Shown here: piece after piece, positions 17,341 to 25,310 of the stretch
How positions within the stretch are numbered: position 1 is the first letter of the stretch
Layout: each line of letters starts with the position of its first letter
Assembly (NCBI GenBank): GCA_020346605.1
Contig: CP070784.1
Coordinates: 1,051,947-1,115,946 of the forward strand
Source of the DNA: Candidatus Bathyarchaeota archaeon
GTDB taxonomy: Archaea; Thermoproteota; Bathyarchaeia; TCS64
Length of the DNA: 64,000 bases
Direction of reading: 5' to 3'
Position numbers and translations under genes: made by a program
Notes under the pieces: model-generated
Told to the model about the DNA's origin: nothing
The model's input: only the letters and a program-made list of their open reading frames with translations
Databases searched by the model: none

Positions 17341-17485
17341 TGGACCGCCTGCACTAAGGTTTGGTACAACACTTGCTTTCTCAAGGTCACACTTGAGGAC
17401 GAGAAGATAGTTAGAATCAGGGGAGACCTAGAACCTCATCACGTCGGCGGAGGTCTAGGTCATCGGAGGTCCTTTCTTTAACCTG
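17341..17485 (+). pseudogene. Remnant of a molybdopterin oxidoreductase N-terminus, copy 2
   Basis: Translating this stretch gives RTACTKVWYNTCFLKVTL, then KIVRIRGDLEPHHVGGGLG. This aligns almost without gaps to the relic at 12432. Two of the three cluster cysteines have been lost, and there is no start codon. The homology between copies runs on past the recognisable protein in the nucleotide sequence (GGAGGCCCCTTCTTCAAC against GGAGGTCCTTTCTTTAAC). This copy is AT-richer, which suggests longer decay. Confidence 0.55.
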
Positions 17486-17493
17486 AAAAAAGG
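17484..17493 (-). terminator. T-tract after the carboxypeptidase gene
   Basis: On the minus strand CCTTTTTTCA lies about 25 nt beyond the stop of the M14 gene. It overlaps the end of the relic at 17341. Confidence 0.35.
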
Positions 17494-17515
17494 TCTAGGT
17501 GAAATATTTGAAGAA

Positions 17516-19279
17516 TTAGCCCGTCAGAGTGACCGTCTCCCTGTCCACGCCGCCCTTCTCGGACGAGGCGACGACGGTCACCTCTGCTTCTCCGCCGTCC
17601 TTGACCCTGAGCAGCCACTCTGCTGCCTTTGAGGAGCTGTCGCCCCCCCTCCCCCACATCCCGCCGAAGTAGCGCCCCGGGGGGGCCTTCTTCGGCCCGA
17701 GGGGAGTGTAGAACCTTCCGGGCAGCTTATCGCTCCTTCCCTCCACGTGGCCCACCTCGAGCTTCTCGGCGTTTATCAACACTTCCACGTCGCTCCCGTG
17801 CATCAGCTCCAGCGTCACGGGCTTCGCGATGTTCGCCTTCTTCGCCTGCTCTGTGATGTTTGTGGGCAGGAACCCCCGGTTCTTGACGACGACAGACAGC
17901 TTGTGTAGCCCCGCGCCCAGGGACTCGGCCTTGACCTCCACGATCTCCGTCAGTGGCGATAGGGCCGCGTAGGCTATCATGAAGGTGCCGGCCCTAGCGC
18001 ACTCCTCAGCGAGGAACTTGGTCGGCGGGTTCCTCCATGTAAACTTGTCTTTCCAACCTCCGATCTCCACGGGTCCGAGTTGTAGGTGGTCGAAGGGCGT
18101 CCACTCCGAGAAGCCCTCGCCGCCCAGCGCCTCGTCGTTCCACGCGAGCAGCTTGAGGTTTTCCTCCAGGCTCCTATTGTCTTCCCTGCCGAACCTAATG
18201 CCGCCGCGCTCCCTGAAGTTGCCTAGGCCGGCGTGCCCCGCCATGTCCCATAGCTCGTAGGTCCACGCGTAGACCCCCATAATGTCGAAAAAGAAGTCCT
18301 TGGCGGTCCCGACCCTGGGTCTCTTCGGGTCGAGGGTGAAGAGGGCGCTGTTGCCCCCTACGCTGGGGTACTCCGAATCGCCGGTGAGCTCGGTGCCCAG
18401 CTCCCCTATGAACTCGTACGTGGCGATGTCCCTGATGTCCAGCTCGTTATCACTCACCGCGCTGGAGGAGCGGACAATGATGCCGCCGTGGGTATGGAAG
18501 GCAAGGCCGCCGCAGATGTTCTTGTGTTTCCGCCAGAAGTCGGCTTGGGCTCTGGCCTCGGGCTCGTCCAGCGGCAAGTCGGCGCCGTAGGCTCTGCTCT
18601 CGGGCTTCCAGCGCTCGGGCCAGTTCCTGTTGGTGCCCCCGATCCAGCGGGTGGGCGCCATCTTGATCTCGCCACCGTCGTAGCCCCTGATGAAACCCTC
18701 TCCGTAGACCCTGTAGTAGCTGCCGCCGAACTCGTCGGGCCGCCTCTTCACCATGATCCTCAGGTCCTCCTCGCTAACCCTCCAGTCCCCGTTTGGATCC
18801 TGCACCCTCATCTGGGTGATGAAGCCGTCTCCGTCGACGTCCTCCTCGTACAGCCCCTGCTTCCACTCGAACTCGGGGTTGGGTATCCCTCCGCCCGTTC
18901 TCTTGTAGGGCGTCGTAAGGTAGAGCTCTGAGCCGTCCGGGTTCAGGCACGGCAGGATGTAGAAGCACCTGGTGTTCAGCAGCCCCGTGATCTCGTCGTC
19001 CTCCCCGTATCCCTTGAGGAGGCGGTCGATCATCCAGAGGCAGACCTCCTTCCCCGTCACCTCTCCGGCGTGGGTGTTTCCATCAACGTACACCGCGGGC
19101 TTCTCCTCCGCCTCGCCGGTGGACTTGTTGGTCAGCTCCACGAGCCAGAGCTCCCGGCCCGCGCTGCTCCAGCCAATCGAGTAGAGCTCGCATAGCCCGG
19201 GGTACTCAGCGGCGAAGCCTTCCAGGATCTCCGTCATCTCGTCGAAGCCGTGGTAGCGGTCGAAAGTGAGTTCAACCAA
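17516..19279 (-). CDS. M14 family zinc carboxypeptidase
   Basis: The 587-aa protein has an M14 domain with HAGE (H70, E73) as the first zinc ligands. It also has LPCLNPDGSELY, the third ligand in LAFHTHGGII, and a catalytic Glu in VYAWTYELWD. An additional C-terminal domain of about 180 residues (beta-sandwich-like) follows the catalytic region. The family removes C-terminal residues from peptides. No signal peptide is visible, so it is probably cytosolic and works on imported peptides. The apparent start is a TTG at 19279. Confidence 0.88.
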   Translation of the reverse strand: MVELTFDRYHGFDEMTEILEGFAAEYPGLCELYSIGWSSAGRELWLVELTNKSTGEAEEKPAVYVDGNTHAGEVTGKEVCLWMIDRLLKGYGEDDEITGLLNTRCFYILPCLNPDGSELYLTTPYKRTGGGIPNPEFEWKQGLYEEDVDGDGFITQMRVQDPNGDWRVSEEDLRIMVKRRPDEFGGSYYRVYGEGFIRGYDGGEIKMAPTRWIGGTNRNWPERWKPESRAYGADLPLDEPEARAQADFWRKHKNICGGLAFHTHGGIIVRSSSAVSDNELDIRDIATYEFIGELGTELTGDSEYPSVGGNSALFTLDPKRPRVGTAKDFFFDIMGVYAWTYELWDMAGHAGLGNFRERGGIRFGREDNRSLEENLKLLAWNDEALGGEGFSEWTPFDHLQLGPVEIGGWKDKFTWRNPPTKFLAEECARAGTFMIAYAALSPLTEIVEVKAESLGAGLHKLSVVVKNRGFLPTNITEQAKKANIAKPVTLELMHGSDVEVLINAEKLEVGHVEGRSDKLPGRFYTPLGPKKAPPGRYFGGMWGRGGDSSSKAAEWLLRVKDGGEAEVTVVASSEKGGVDRETVTLTG

Positions 19280-19330
19280 TTGGAATCAGAGAAATATGCC
19301 TTGAGTTGTTTAAGATGGTTGCGCGGGTTT

Positions 19331-19639
19331 CTAAGCGCGCTCAGTCCTTCTACTCCGTCTCCCAGTCTCCTGTGCCTCGATGAAACTGTTCATCCAATCG
19401 AGGGCTCCGGAGAGCACATCGGTCAGGGATTCGATGATCTTCCGCTGTAGGTTGTACCGTGTTTTAGGGATCCTTTGGGTGGAGAACTCGTTTATCCATC
19501 CGAGAGCCCTCTGAAGCTGATAGGCCGTCCAGCCTCCGAGCCTAGTCTCGAAAACAATGTACTCGGGCGCTGAAAAAAGGATCTTCTCGGTTGTGGACCT
19601 CTTCTTCCTGTACCCTTTTGGTCTGTAAGAGGCCGTCAT
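19331..19639 (-). CDS. Hypothetical protein downstream of the antiporter
   Basis: The 102-aa basic, helical protein has many Arg and Trp residues (GGWTAYQLQRALGWINEF). I do not recognise it. It starts 4 bp after the stop of the NhaP-like gene, so the two form an operon. The stop codon lies within a GCGCGC tract (19335-19340), giving a TERA C-terminus. Confidence 0.55.
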   Translation of the reverse strand: MTASYRPKGYRKKRSTTEKILFSAPEYIVFETRLGGWTAYQLQRALGWINEFSTQRIPKTRYNLQRKIIESLTDVLSGALDWMNSFIEAQETGRRSRRTERA

Positions 19640-19642
19640 ACA

Positions 19643-20896
19643 TCACACCCCGTCCTCAGATGGCCCACCGTCGGGTTGCCCTGCTTCGGCTTCTATCTTC
19701 GCTTCCGAAAGGTTCAGGAGGTTTATGATTCTGGACATCGAAAGGCCCTGGACTATGTTGCTCGTCAGTACTACGCCGAATGTCAGGGCAAGGATCTCCT
19801 CGCTATGGTGCAGGTTCAGGCTCGCTGCCCCGAGGGCTAGGACCACGGAGACGCCCCCCCTTAGCCCCGACCAGGTCAGACCGATCGTCCAATTGTTGGG
19901 TATGAACTTGTCGCGGGTGATCATAAGGATCTCACCGACGACCAGCACCATGATGTATCTGGCGAGAAGGGTGAAGACCACAATGACGAAGACGGGCGCA
20001 ATGTACCGGTATAGGACGGCTGTGTCCGTGTTCATGCCTATGAATATGAACGCCATGCTCTGGGCTATGAAACCCACGAACTCCCACAGGGTGTCCAACA
20101 TGTCGATGGATTGGCGCCCCAGCCCTCCGTAGTTCTTGCACCTGTAGTTGATTATGAGCCCTGAGACCACCGTCGCAAGGACGCCGCTGGCTCCGAGCTC
20201 CTCCGCCAGCCTGAAACCGCCAAAGGCTATTAGAAAGGATATGAGGACCTCGACGTACTTGTCGTCGGTCCAGCAGAACAGGAGGTGGGCCACGTAGCCG
20301 CTCAGTATGCCCAGTAAGAGCCCGCCTAGGACGGAGATGACGCTCAACCTCGCGATGTCGAGCACCGTGATGGCGCCCAAGGTCGCCACTGACATCAAGA
20401 TGGAGTAGATGACGATGGCCACACCGTCGTTGAAGAGGGACTCCCCCGTGACCAGCATCTGGAACCGCTTAACCACCCCCATGCTGTTGAACGTGCCGAT
20501 CACCGAGACGGGGTCGGTGGGGGCTATTATGATCCCCAGAAGCAGCGACTCTATAACCCCAAATCCGAGAACGAAAAAGCTGAAGGTGGAGATGGAGATG
20601 ACCATGCTCAACGTCCCGAGGACGGCGTAGCTCAGCACCATGTCCGCGTCTTCGATGAGCTCGTGGACGTCCCGGTGGAGGGTTTCCTGGAACAGGATAG
20701 GCGGTAGCAGGATCGAGACGAAGATCTCCGACTCCAAGTAGGGCAGGCTGAAGCGTGTGAAAACCGTCGAGTATATGCCGGCGATGATGAGGGCAATGGT
20801 CTGCGGGAAATTGAACCTCCTGGTGATGAGGCTGATTACTGTGACGACGATTAAGATGTTGAAGACGGCGTCGAATTGGGCAAGTAGAATGGACAT
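19643..20896 (-). CDS. Sodium/proton antiporter, CPA1 (NhaP) family
   Basis: The 417-aa protein has about 12 membrane segments. The ion-binding region IIAPTDPVSVIGTF is followed by the family signature VTGESLFNDGVAIVIYSIL, and WSGLRGGVSVVLALG is close to the end. The ND pair in FNDG marks electroneutral Na+/H+ exchange in CPA1. It would maintain cytoplasmic pH or sodium homeostasis. I prefer the ATG at 20896 to the GTG two codons upstream. It is co-transcribed with the small gene at 19331. Confidence 0.88.
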   Translation of the reverse strand: MSILLAQFDAVFNILIVVTVISLITRRFNFPQTIALIIAGIYSTVFTRFSLPYLESEIFVSILLPPILFQETLHRDVHELIEDADMVLSYAVLGTLSMVISISTFSFFVLGFGVIESLLLGIIIAPTDPVSVIGTFNSMGVVKRFQMLVTGESLFNDGVAIVIYSILMSVATLGAITVLDIARLSVISVLGGLLLGILSGYVAHLLFCWTDDKYVEVLISFLIAFGGFRLAEELGASGVLATVVSGLIINYRCKNYGGLGRQSIDMLDTLWEFVGFIAQSMAFIFIGMNTDTAVLYRYIAPVFVIVVFTLLARYIMVLVVGEILMITRDKFIPNNWTIGLTWSGLRGGVSVVLALGAASLNLHHSEEILALTFGVVLTSNIVQGLSMSRIINLLNLSEAKIEAEAGQPDGGPSEDGV

Positions 20897-20902
20897 TTTC
20901 AC

Positions 20903-21244
20903 AGAATTTTCTCGGTTTTATTATACTTTGGACGTCCCAGAGTTCTCATGAACTACCCCTCAGCACGATTCCGAAAAAGACTGCTGCTCGATTCTCCAAC
21001 GCTTTCTGGACATGGTATATAATCCTTCTGTTTACACTAACAAATTAAAAGTTAAAAAAAATTCTGCTCCACATTAATTTTTTCCCATAATTTCTTTAAA
21101 TACTAAGATCAGAAGTCGAACAAATAAACTAAATTCGTATTTTATTTATTTTCAATCAGGGTTACACTTTTTTTTTACCTTTTCCACGTAACACAGTGAT
21201 TTTTTATCGGTGTTTTTGTTGCTCATGTACTTGGTGAATCCACC
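20903..21244. other. AT-rich intergenic region of about 340 bp
   Basis: This is among the most AT-rich stretches of the window and has no credible reading frame. It contains an A/T run near 21040-21130 and a T9 run at about 21168. TTTTTTATC near 21200 could be the TATA element for the micro-ORF at 21245. A GGTGA Shine-Dalgarno-like sequence lies about 8 nt before that ATG. Confidence 0.5.
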
Positions 21245-21289
21245 ATGGCTAAGAAGAAACAGAAGAAGGGCAAGAAGACCAAGAAGTGA
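21245..21289 (+). CDS. 14-aa lysine-rich micro-ORF
   Basis: ATG to TGA encodes MAKKKQKKGKKTKK, with 9 of 14 residues lysine. GGTGA precedes the ATG at Shine-Dalgarno distance, and the stop is only 6 nt before the ATG of the zinc-finger gene. The two are therefore probably on one message. The peptide is strongly basic, while the next protein ends in a long acidic tail. Possible roles are a leader peptide, a nucleic-acid-binding peptide or a partner of the acidic tail. These roles are inference. Confidence 0.5.
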   Translation: MAKKKQKKGKKTKK

Positions 21290-21295
21290 TGCCAG

Positions 21296-21493
21296 ATGCC
21301 TGAGTGCTTTTTGTGTGGCATGGAAACAGACGCTCTCTACACCTGCAAGCGATGCGGTGAACGCTTCTGCGAGGAATGCGGTGACGTTGAAGAGCACTTG
21401 TGTCTCTTTTGCCTTGACGACGAAGCCGTCGACGACGAATACGACGACGAAGAACACGACGACGAAGACGAAACCGATCCAGATTGGGGATAG
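21296..21493 (+). CDS. Small cross-brace zinc-finger protein with acidic tail
   Basis: The 65-aa protein has eight Cys and one His in a regular pattern: C4-C7, C17-C20, C25-C28, H34 and C36-C39. That fits two interleaved zinc sites, as in B-box or AN1-like fingers. From residue 41 the chain is almost entirely Asp and Glu and ends in PDWG. It follows the lysine-rich micro-ORF by 6 nt. The function is unknown. An acidic tail next to a zinc finger could mimic nucleic acid or bind a basic partner. Confidence 0.7.
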   Translation: MPECFLCGMETDALYTCKRCGERFCEECGDVEEHLCLFCLDDEAVDDEYDDEEHDDEDETDPDWG

Positions 21494-21568
21494 GCCGTCT
21501 CTAGCAAGGTTCTTCTAGCCTGTTCAAGGTTTTTTAATCTTTATTGTAAATTGGAGTCCTAAAAACCT

Positions 21569-21601
21569 AGCCCGCACGATGAAGAATGAGCTGTGCGGGT
21601 T
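21569..21601. ncRNA. Stable hairpin between convergent small genes (terminator or small RNA)
   Basis: CCCGCAC (21571-21577) pairs perfectly with GTGCGGG (21593-21599), and the stem extends by two further pairs on each side. The 15-nt loop is purine-rich. No T-run follows on the plus strand, which is unusual for an archaeal terminator. A short structured RNA or a bidirectional stop for the genes ending at 21493 and 21620 are both possible. Confidence 0.35.
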
Positions 21602-21619
21602 CACGTGATCCGAGGTACC

Positions 21620-21808
21620 CTAGATGCGTCTGGGCTTGTATTTCTTCTCCTTGTACTTGCCTGTTATGCGGACGTGTGTGCCCTTCCGGGTGACGGCGGA
21701 GTCGATGCTCTCAGTCATGTCCTGGCACTCTCTCTCCCACTCGCATTCTAGGCATTCGTCCTCCGTCCCGTACATGCCGATGCAGACGGGGCGTTTCCCT
21801 CGGCTCAT
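21620..21808 (-). CDS. Small four-cysteine protein
   Basis: The 62-aa protein has Cys at C9, C19, C22 and C28 (PVCIGMYG, then DECLECEWERECQDM) and a basic C-terminus (KYKEKKYKPRRI). Four Cys at this spacing could hold one zinc ion or an Fe-S cluster. Such mini-proteins are common in archaea and have no known role. It runs towards the zinc-finger gene and away from the gene at 21924. Confidence 0.55.
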   Translation of the reverse strand: MSRGKRPVCIGMYGTEDECLECEWERECQDMTESIDSAVTRKGTHVRITGKYKEKKYKPRRI

Positions 21809-21923
21809 CCCATCAGAACCCGGGCGTCAACGACCTAAAAACGTTATCATCCCGGCTTCGAGGACAGTCCCGCTTTCCCCTGTCTCGTAAACGCTTATCT
21901 TTGCCCGAACAGGAGTATCAAAC

Positions 21924-22199
21924 ATGACTGGCAAGAAGGTCTTCACAGCCGAGAAGGCGAAGGAGATCGGGGAGAAGCTGGGCATCGACTGGAGCGAGTA
22001 CGACGTTGAGCAGTTCAGGATGGGGATGGACGTGGAGCTAGAGCACGGCACGGAGAACTCTGTCACCAACGTCACCGACGACGACCCACTGCTCACGGGC
22101 AAGATCGCACTGGCCCACCTCAACGAGTTCCCCGACTACTACACACGGCTCCACGAGATGGAAGAGGAAGCCAAGGCGTACCACAAGACCGAGGATTAG
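21924..22199 (+). CDS. DUF5661 family protein
   Basis: The 91-aa acidic protein has the DUF5661-like signature: FTAEKAKEIGEKLGIDW at the start, DVEQFRMGMDVELEHG, then NVTDDDPLLTGKIALAHL and PDYYTRLHEME. The regularly placed His and acidic residues suggest metal binding, but the function is unknown. ACGCTTATC about 30 nt upstream could be its TATA element, with GGAG before the ATG. Confidence 0.7.
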   Translation: MTGKKVFTAEKAKEIGEKLGIDWSEYDVEQFRMGMDVELEHGTENSVTNVTDDDPLLTGKIALAHLNEFPDYYTRLHEMEEEAKAYHKTED

Positions 22200-22325
22200 T
22201 CCGGGTACACGCCGAACGTCATATCAGACCTTTTTTTCGCATCCCGAATGAGAGGCCCGAGCCGTCGTGGGGCTTCGGACGCAGTTTGAACAATATTTAA
22301 ATCTTCTCCGATAATTAGCGAACTC

Positions 22326-23090
22326 ATGGCGCTCCACCCCCTGACCCTAGTGATCTGCTCCATACTCTCCTTCGTGGCGGGGCTGGCCGACATCAGCCTC
22401 GGCATGGGGTACGGTTTCACTGTCACGCCGATCCTGCTCCTGCTCGGCTTCGTACCGCGCCAGGCAGTTCCCAGCGTGCTCTTCTCCTCCTTCGTGGGCG
22501 CGCTGATGAGCTCTTACTTCCACCACAGGTTCAGGAACGTGGACTTCGCCGTCGGGGGCGACTCCTTCAAGATTTCTGCCCTCATTGGCGTCCTCGGGAC
22601 CCTCGGCGGCCTCTTCGGGGCCCTCATCGCCCTCGGCATCTCCAGCTTCCACCTGAGCCTCTACATCGGCTCCATCGTCACGGTCTCCGGCGTCTTCGTC
22701 CTGCTGAGCAGGGGGATCAGGTCGACGTTCTCCTGGTACAAGATAACCGCCATCAGCTTCCTGGGGGCCTTCAACAAGGGGCTGAGCGGCAGCGGCTTCG
22801 GCCCCATCGTTACCACCGGCGGGCTCCTCTCCGGCCTAGACGAGAAGGCCTCCGTCTCCATCCAGTCGCTCTCGGAGTTCCCGGTGAGCTTGGTCGGATT
22901 CCTAACCTTCGCCCTCTCCGGGGCCCCCACGAGCTGGGAGCTGATAGCGGCGCTGACCCTCGGCGTGTCCCTGGCGTCGCCGCTGGCTGCCATGATCGTC
23001 CAGAGGCTCGACCGCGAGAGGCTGAGGCTGATGATCGGCGTCGCGGCCATCGTCGTGGGGGGCTCCACGCTCCTCAGGACTCTCCTCTGA
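22326..23090 (+). CDS. TauE/SafE family membrane transporter
   Basis: The 254-aa protein has 7-8 membrane helices. It shows the family start LADISLGMGYGFTVTPILLLLG, followed by the half-repeat AFNKGLSGSGFGPIVTTGG. Family members export sulfite, organosulfonates or sulfoacetate. The substrate here is unknown. ATATTTAAAT at 22293-22302 lies about 28 nt before the ATG and serves as a clear TATA box. Confidence 0.85.
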   Translation: MALHPLTLVICSILSFVAGLADISLGMGYGFTVTPILLLLGFVPRQAVPSVLFSSFVGALMSSYFHHRFRNVDFAVGGDSFKISALIGVLGTLGGLFGALIALGISSFHLSLYIGSIVTVSGVFVLLSRGIRSTFSWYKITAISFLGAFNKGLSGSGFGPIVTTGGLLSGLDEKASVSIQSLSEFPVSLVGFLTFALSGAPTSWELIAALTLGVSLASPLAAMIVQRLDRERLRLMIGVAAIVVGGSTLLRTLL

Positions 23091-23126
23091 CCGAGGGCCA
23101 CCGTTGAGCCCGACTCGACCAAGATG

Positions 23127-23135
23127 GTTTATATC
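23127..23135 (+). promoter_or_regulatory. TATA-like promoter element for the ferritin-like gene
   Basis: GTTTATATC is centred about 27 nt before the ATG at 23158. This fits a leaderless transcript and an independent promoter after the TauE/SafE gene. Confidence 0.5.
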
Positions 23136-23157
23136 CAGTGGAAATCAACTCTAAACC

Positions 23158-23622
23158 ATGTCGAAGATAGTCGACTTGCTGAAGGAGCAGAAGGCCCTGG
23201 AGCTGGGCCACGTGGAGAGGCTCCAGCCGACCATTGACGGGGTGGGCCACCGCCTCATAGCGGCCCTCCTTGAGACCGTCGTCCACGACAGCAGGAAGCA
23301 CGCCGCCCTCTGCCAGGCCCTCATCGACGTCGAGGCTGGGGTTGCCCCAGCGACCCTGGACACGGACATGGCAACCGCCGTCGACCTCCACCAGAGGATC
23401 AAGCAGCATACACGGGTGGAGGAGGAGATGATCGGTAGGATCGGGGCCATCGTCGCGGAGGTGGAGGACGACAGAGTCAAGGAGATACTGGGCTACATCC
23501 TCAGTGACGAGAGGCGACACCACGACGCCCTCAGGCAGCTCTCCAACCTCTTGGACAGGGACACCGCCGCCTTCGACGAGTACCTGGACCTGTTCCAGAA
23601 GTACATGATCGTCCCTCCCTGA
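23158..23622 (+). CDS. Ferritin-like diiron domain protein
   Basis: The 154-aa four-helix-bundle protein carries paired Glu/His motifs: EQKALELGHVERL, HDSRKHAAL, HTRVEEEMI and DERRHHDAL. These are the positions of diiron ligands in the rubrerythrin/ferritin superfamily. It lacks a rubredoxin domain. Roles in peroxide reduction or iron handling are plausible. It has its own promoter and ends about 170 bp before decaying DNA. Confidence 0.75.
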   Translation: MSKIVDLLKEQKALELGHVERLQPTIDGVGHRLIAALLETVVHDSRKHAALCQALIDVEAGVAPATLDTDMATAVDLHQRIKQHTRVEEEMIGRIGAIVAEVEDDRVKEILGYILSDERRHHDALRQLSNLLDRDTAAFDEYLDLFQKYMIVPP

Positions 23623-23796
23623 GACCGACCTCTTCTTTACTACGGGGCCCGAGATATCCTCTTTTAACTCAAACAAACTCGTTCGTCTGTCCTCGGGGAG
23701 CTCACCGGCTCTGGTGTTGCACGAGTCTATCATGGATTCGTGCAGAATGGTTTCTGGTGGACGACTTTACTGCAGCTGGTGATGGCAAAAAGTGAT

Positions 23797-24369
23797 TTAG
23801 GTCCCGAGTTCTGGGTGCTGTTCTTCTGCGATTGGCTTAATCTGGTTGTATAGGTACTCGACCCACTCGCAGGTTTGAGGAGCGTCGTAGTATTTCCTCA
23901 ATTCATCTATGATCTGGCTATATTTTTTCCTGAGTATGAGCGTACCCGCTGACATGAAGTCATATATTAGCGAGGCTTTAATGAGTCCCTTGGACAAGAA
24001 TTCCTATTCCCTCGTAAAACATCATGATAGTGTTGAATTTGGTATAACGATCTGTGTCGGGTCCAAATTTCTCCATGAAGTCTTCATAGTCACGCCACTC
24101 CCAATTGAAAAGGACGTCATTGATTGTCCTCATGAAATTCTCATCAAGCATTCTGTTGTACACAGTGAGAAACATCTGTGCCTGCCTTGTCTCCAGTGCC
24201 TGTTCCTGTGCTTTTAATGCCAGCTCCCTTGTCCTCTGTGCATTCCTCAGCGTGCTTATGTAGTAGAACGCCGCAAGGCTGACGCTCAGCCCAGTGCGCG
24301 CGCGGCTACAAGAATTACTACTACCTGTATCAACATGATAAGAGTCTGAAGGGTCAATTTCTCAATCAT
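23797..24369 (-). pseudogene. Frameshifted DUF4760-like membrane protein, copy A
   Basis: Three segments in different frames make one protein. Segment 1, from the ATG at 24369, is a membrane helix (LIMLIQVVVILVAA). Segment 2 reads LSVSLAAFYYISTLRNAQRT and on through METRQAQ-type sequence to MFLTVYNRMLDENFM. Segment 3 is KGLIKASLIYDFMSAGTL to the end. The first frameshift is at the GC tract 24296-24304. Removing one GC unit restores the frame, giving VAARTGLSVSLAAF. The second is near 23987. A single N-terminal helix, short coiled coil and cytosolic domain resemble DUF4760-type proteins. A disrupted paralogue is at 25311. Confidence 0.65.
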
Positions 24370-24394
24370 TCTAATCTCAATAATGGATTGTGGT

Positions 24395-24416
24395 GAAATG
24401 AAGAAAAGAGTATGGG
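24395..24416. repeat. Direct repeat flanking the aldolase gene, copy 1
   Basis: The 22-bp element contains TGAAGAAAAGAGTATGGG and differs by one base from the copy at 25263-25284. The two bracket the intact aldolase gene at 24440-25189. Confidence 0.65.
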
Positions 24417-24439
24417 CGCAGCGCATCGCGTGTACGATC

Positions 24440-25189
24440 TTATCTTTTTATCGTCGCTAAACCGTCTTTTATGCCAGCAGCTGCCCATCGACTCCATGGA
24501 CGGGTGAAGAACCTGAACCCCCTCTCCACTAATTCACTGGGATCTAGACCTCTCGGGATGAAATACATGCCGGGGACGACTCCGGCCTCCTCACAGGCCT
24601 CCGCAATCCTGTCCAACGTCCCTTGGTACTTGGGGTTTAGATAGTCCAACGCGATACCCAATGCGATGGAAAGGTCCGAAGGGCCCACCAGGAGAACGTC
24701 GATCCCGGGGACCGAGAGGATCTCCTCTAGGTTACCCAGCGCCTTCAGCGTCTCCACCATGGGGATAATCAGCAGCTCCTCGTTGACCGCGGACATATAC
24801 TCCGTGAAGTTCTCGAACTCCCCCCATTCGCCCCTCATTCCGGCGGCGCTCCTGATCCCCTCGGGCGGATACTTGCAGCAGCGGACCATATGGACGGCCT
24901 CCTCCTTCGAGTTGACCATGGGCACGATGATGCCCTTGGCGCCGATGTCGAGGGCGTAGCAGATCTGATCCTGGTAGTTATCCCCCACCCGGATGATTGG
25001 GATGGCCTTCTTCCCCTTCATGTCTTGGAGTTGATGCCGCAACTCCTTGATCTCCACGGCCGAGTGCTGCGTGTCGAAGAGGAGGAAATCGAATCCCGCA
25101 TCCGCCAAGAACCCCGCAGGGCTCGTCAGGGAAGCGGTCGTCCCGATAGCGGTCTTACCTACTCTCAACATGTCCTTAACGATGTTCAT
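24440..25189 (-). CDS. HpcH/HpaI family aldolase
   Basis: The 249-aa class II aldolase resembles 2-keto-3-deoxy-L-rhamnonate or 4-hydroxy-2-oxoheptanedioate aldolases. Key features are FLLFDTQHSAVEI (catalytic His), GAKGIIVPMVNSKEEA, the metal-binding Glu in LLIIPMVETLKAL and the Asp in VLLVGPSDLSIALG. The reaction would be retro-aldol cleavage of a 2-keto-3-deoxy acid to pyruvate and an aldehyde. It is the only intact gene between two broken paralogous genes, and a 22-bp direct repeat bounds it. The ATG at 25189 is preferred to the GTG two codons before. Confidence 0.87.
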   Translation of the reverse strand: MNIVKDMLRVGKTAIGTTASLTSPAGFLADAGFDFLLFDTQHSAVEIKELRHQLQDMKGKKAIPIIRVGDNYQDQICYALDIGAKGIIVPMVNSKEEAVHMVRCCKYPPEGIRSAAGMRGEWGEFENFTEYMSAVNEELLIIPMVETLKALGNLEEILSVPGIDVLLVGPSDLSIALGIALDYLNPKYQGTLDRIAEACEEAGVVPGMYFIPRGLDPSELVERGFRFFTRPWSRWAAAGIKDGLATIKR

Positions 25190-25262
25190 TTTCACTGAAC
25201 CTCAGAAGACTAATCATCAACTAATATTTAATACAGTTATTCTTGCGCGTGCCAATTGGGGC

Positions 25263-25284
25263 GAAGTGAAGAAAAGAGTATGGG
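25263..25284. repeat. Direct repeat flanking the aldolase gene, copy 2
   Basis: This is the partner of the repeat at 24395-24416, with 21 of 22 bases identical. It lies between the aldolase start and the 3' end of pseudogene copy B. Confidence 0.65.
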
Positions 25285-25310
25285 GGAAAACATGAGCTGC
25301 AGTTGTTTTA

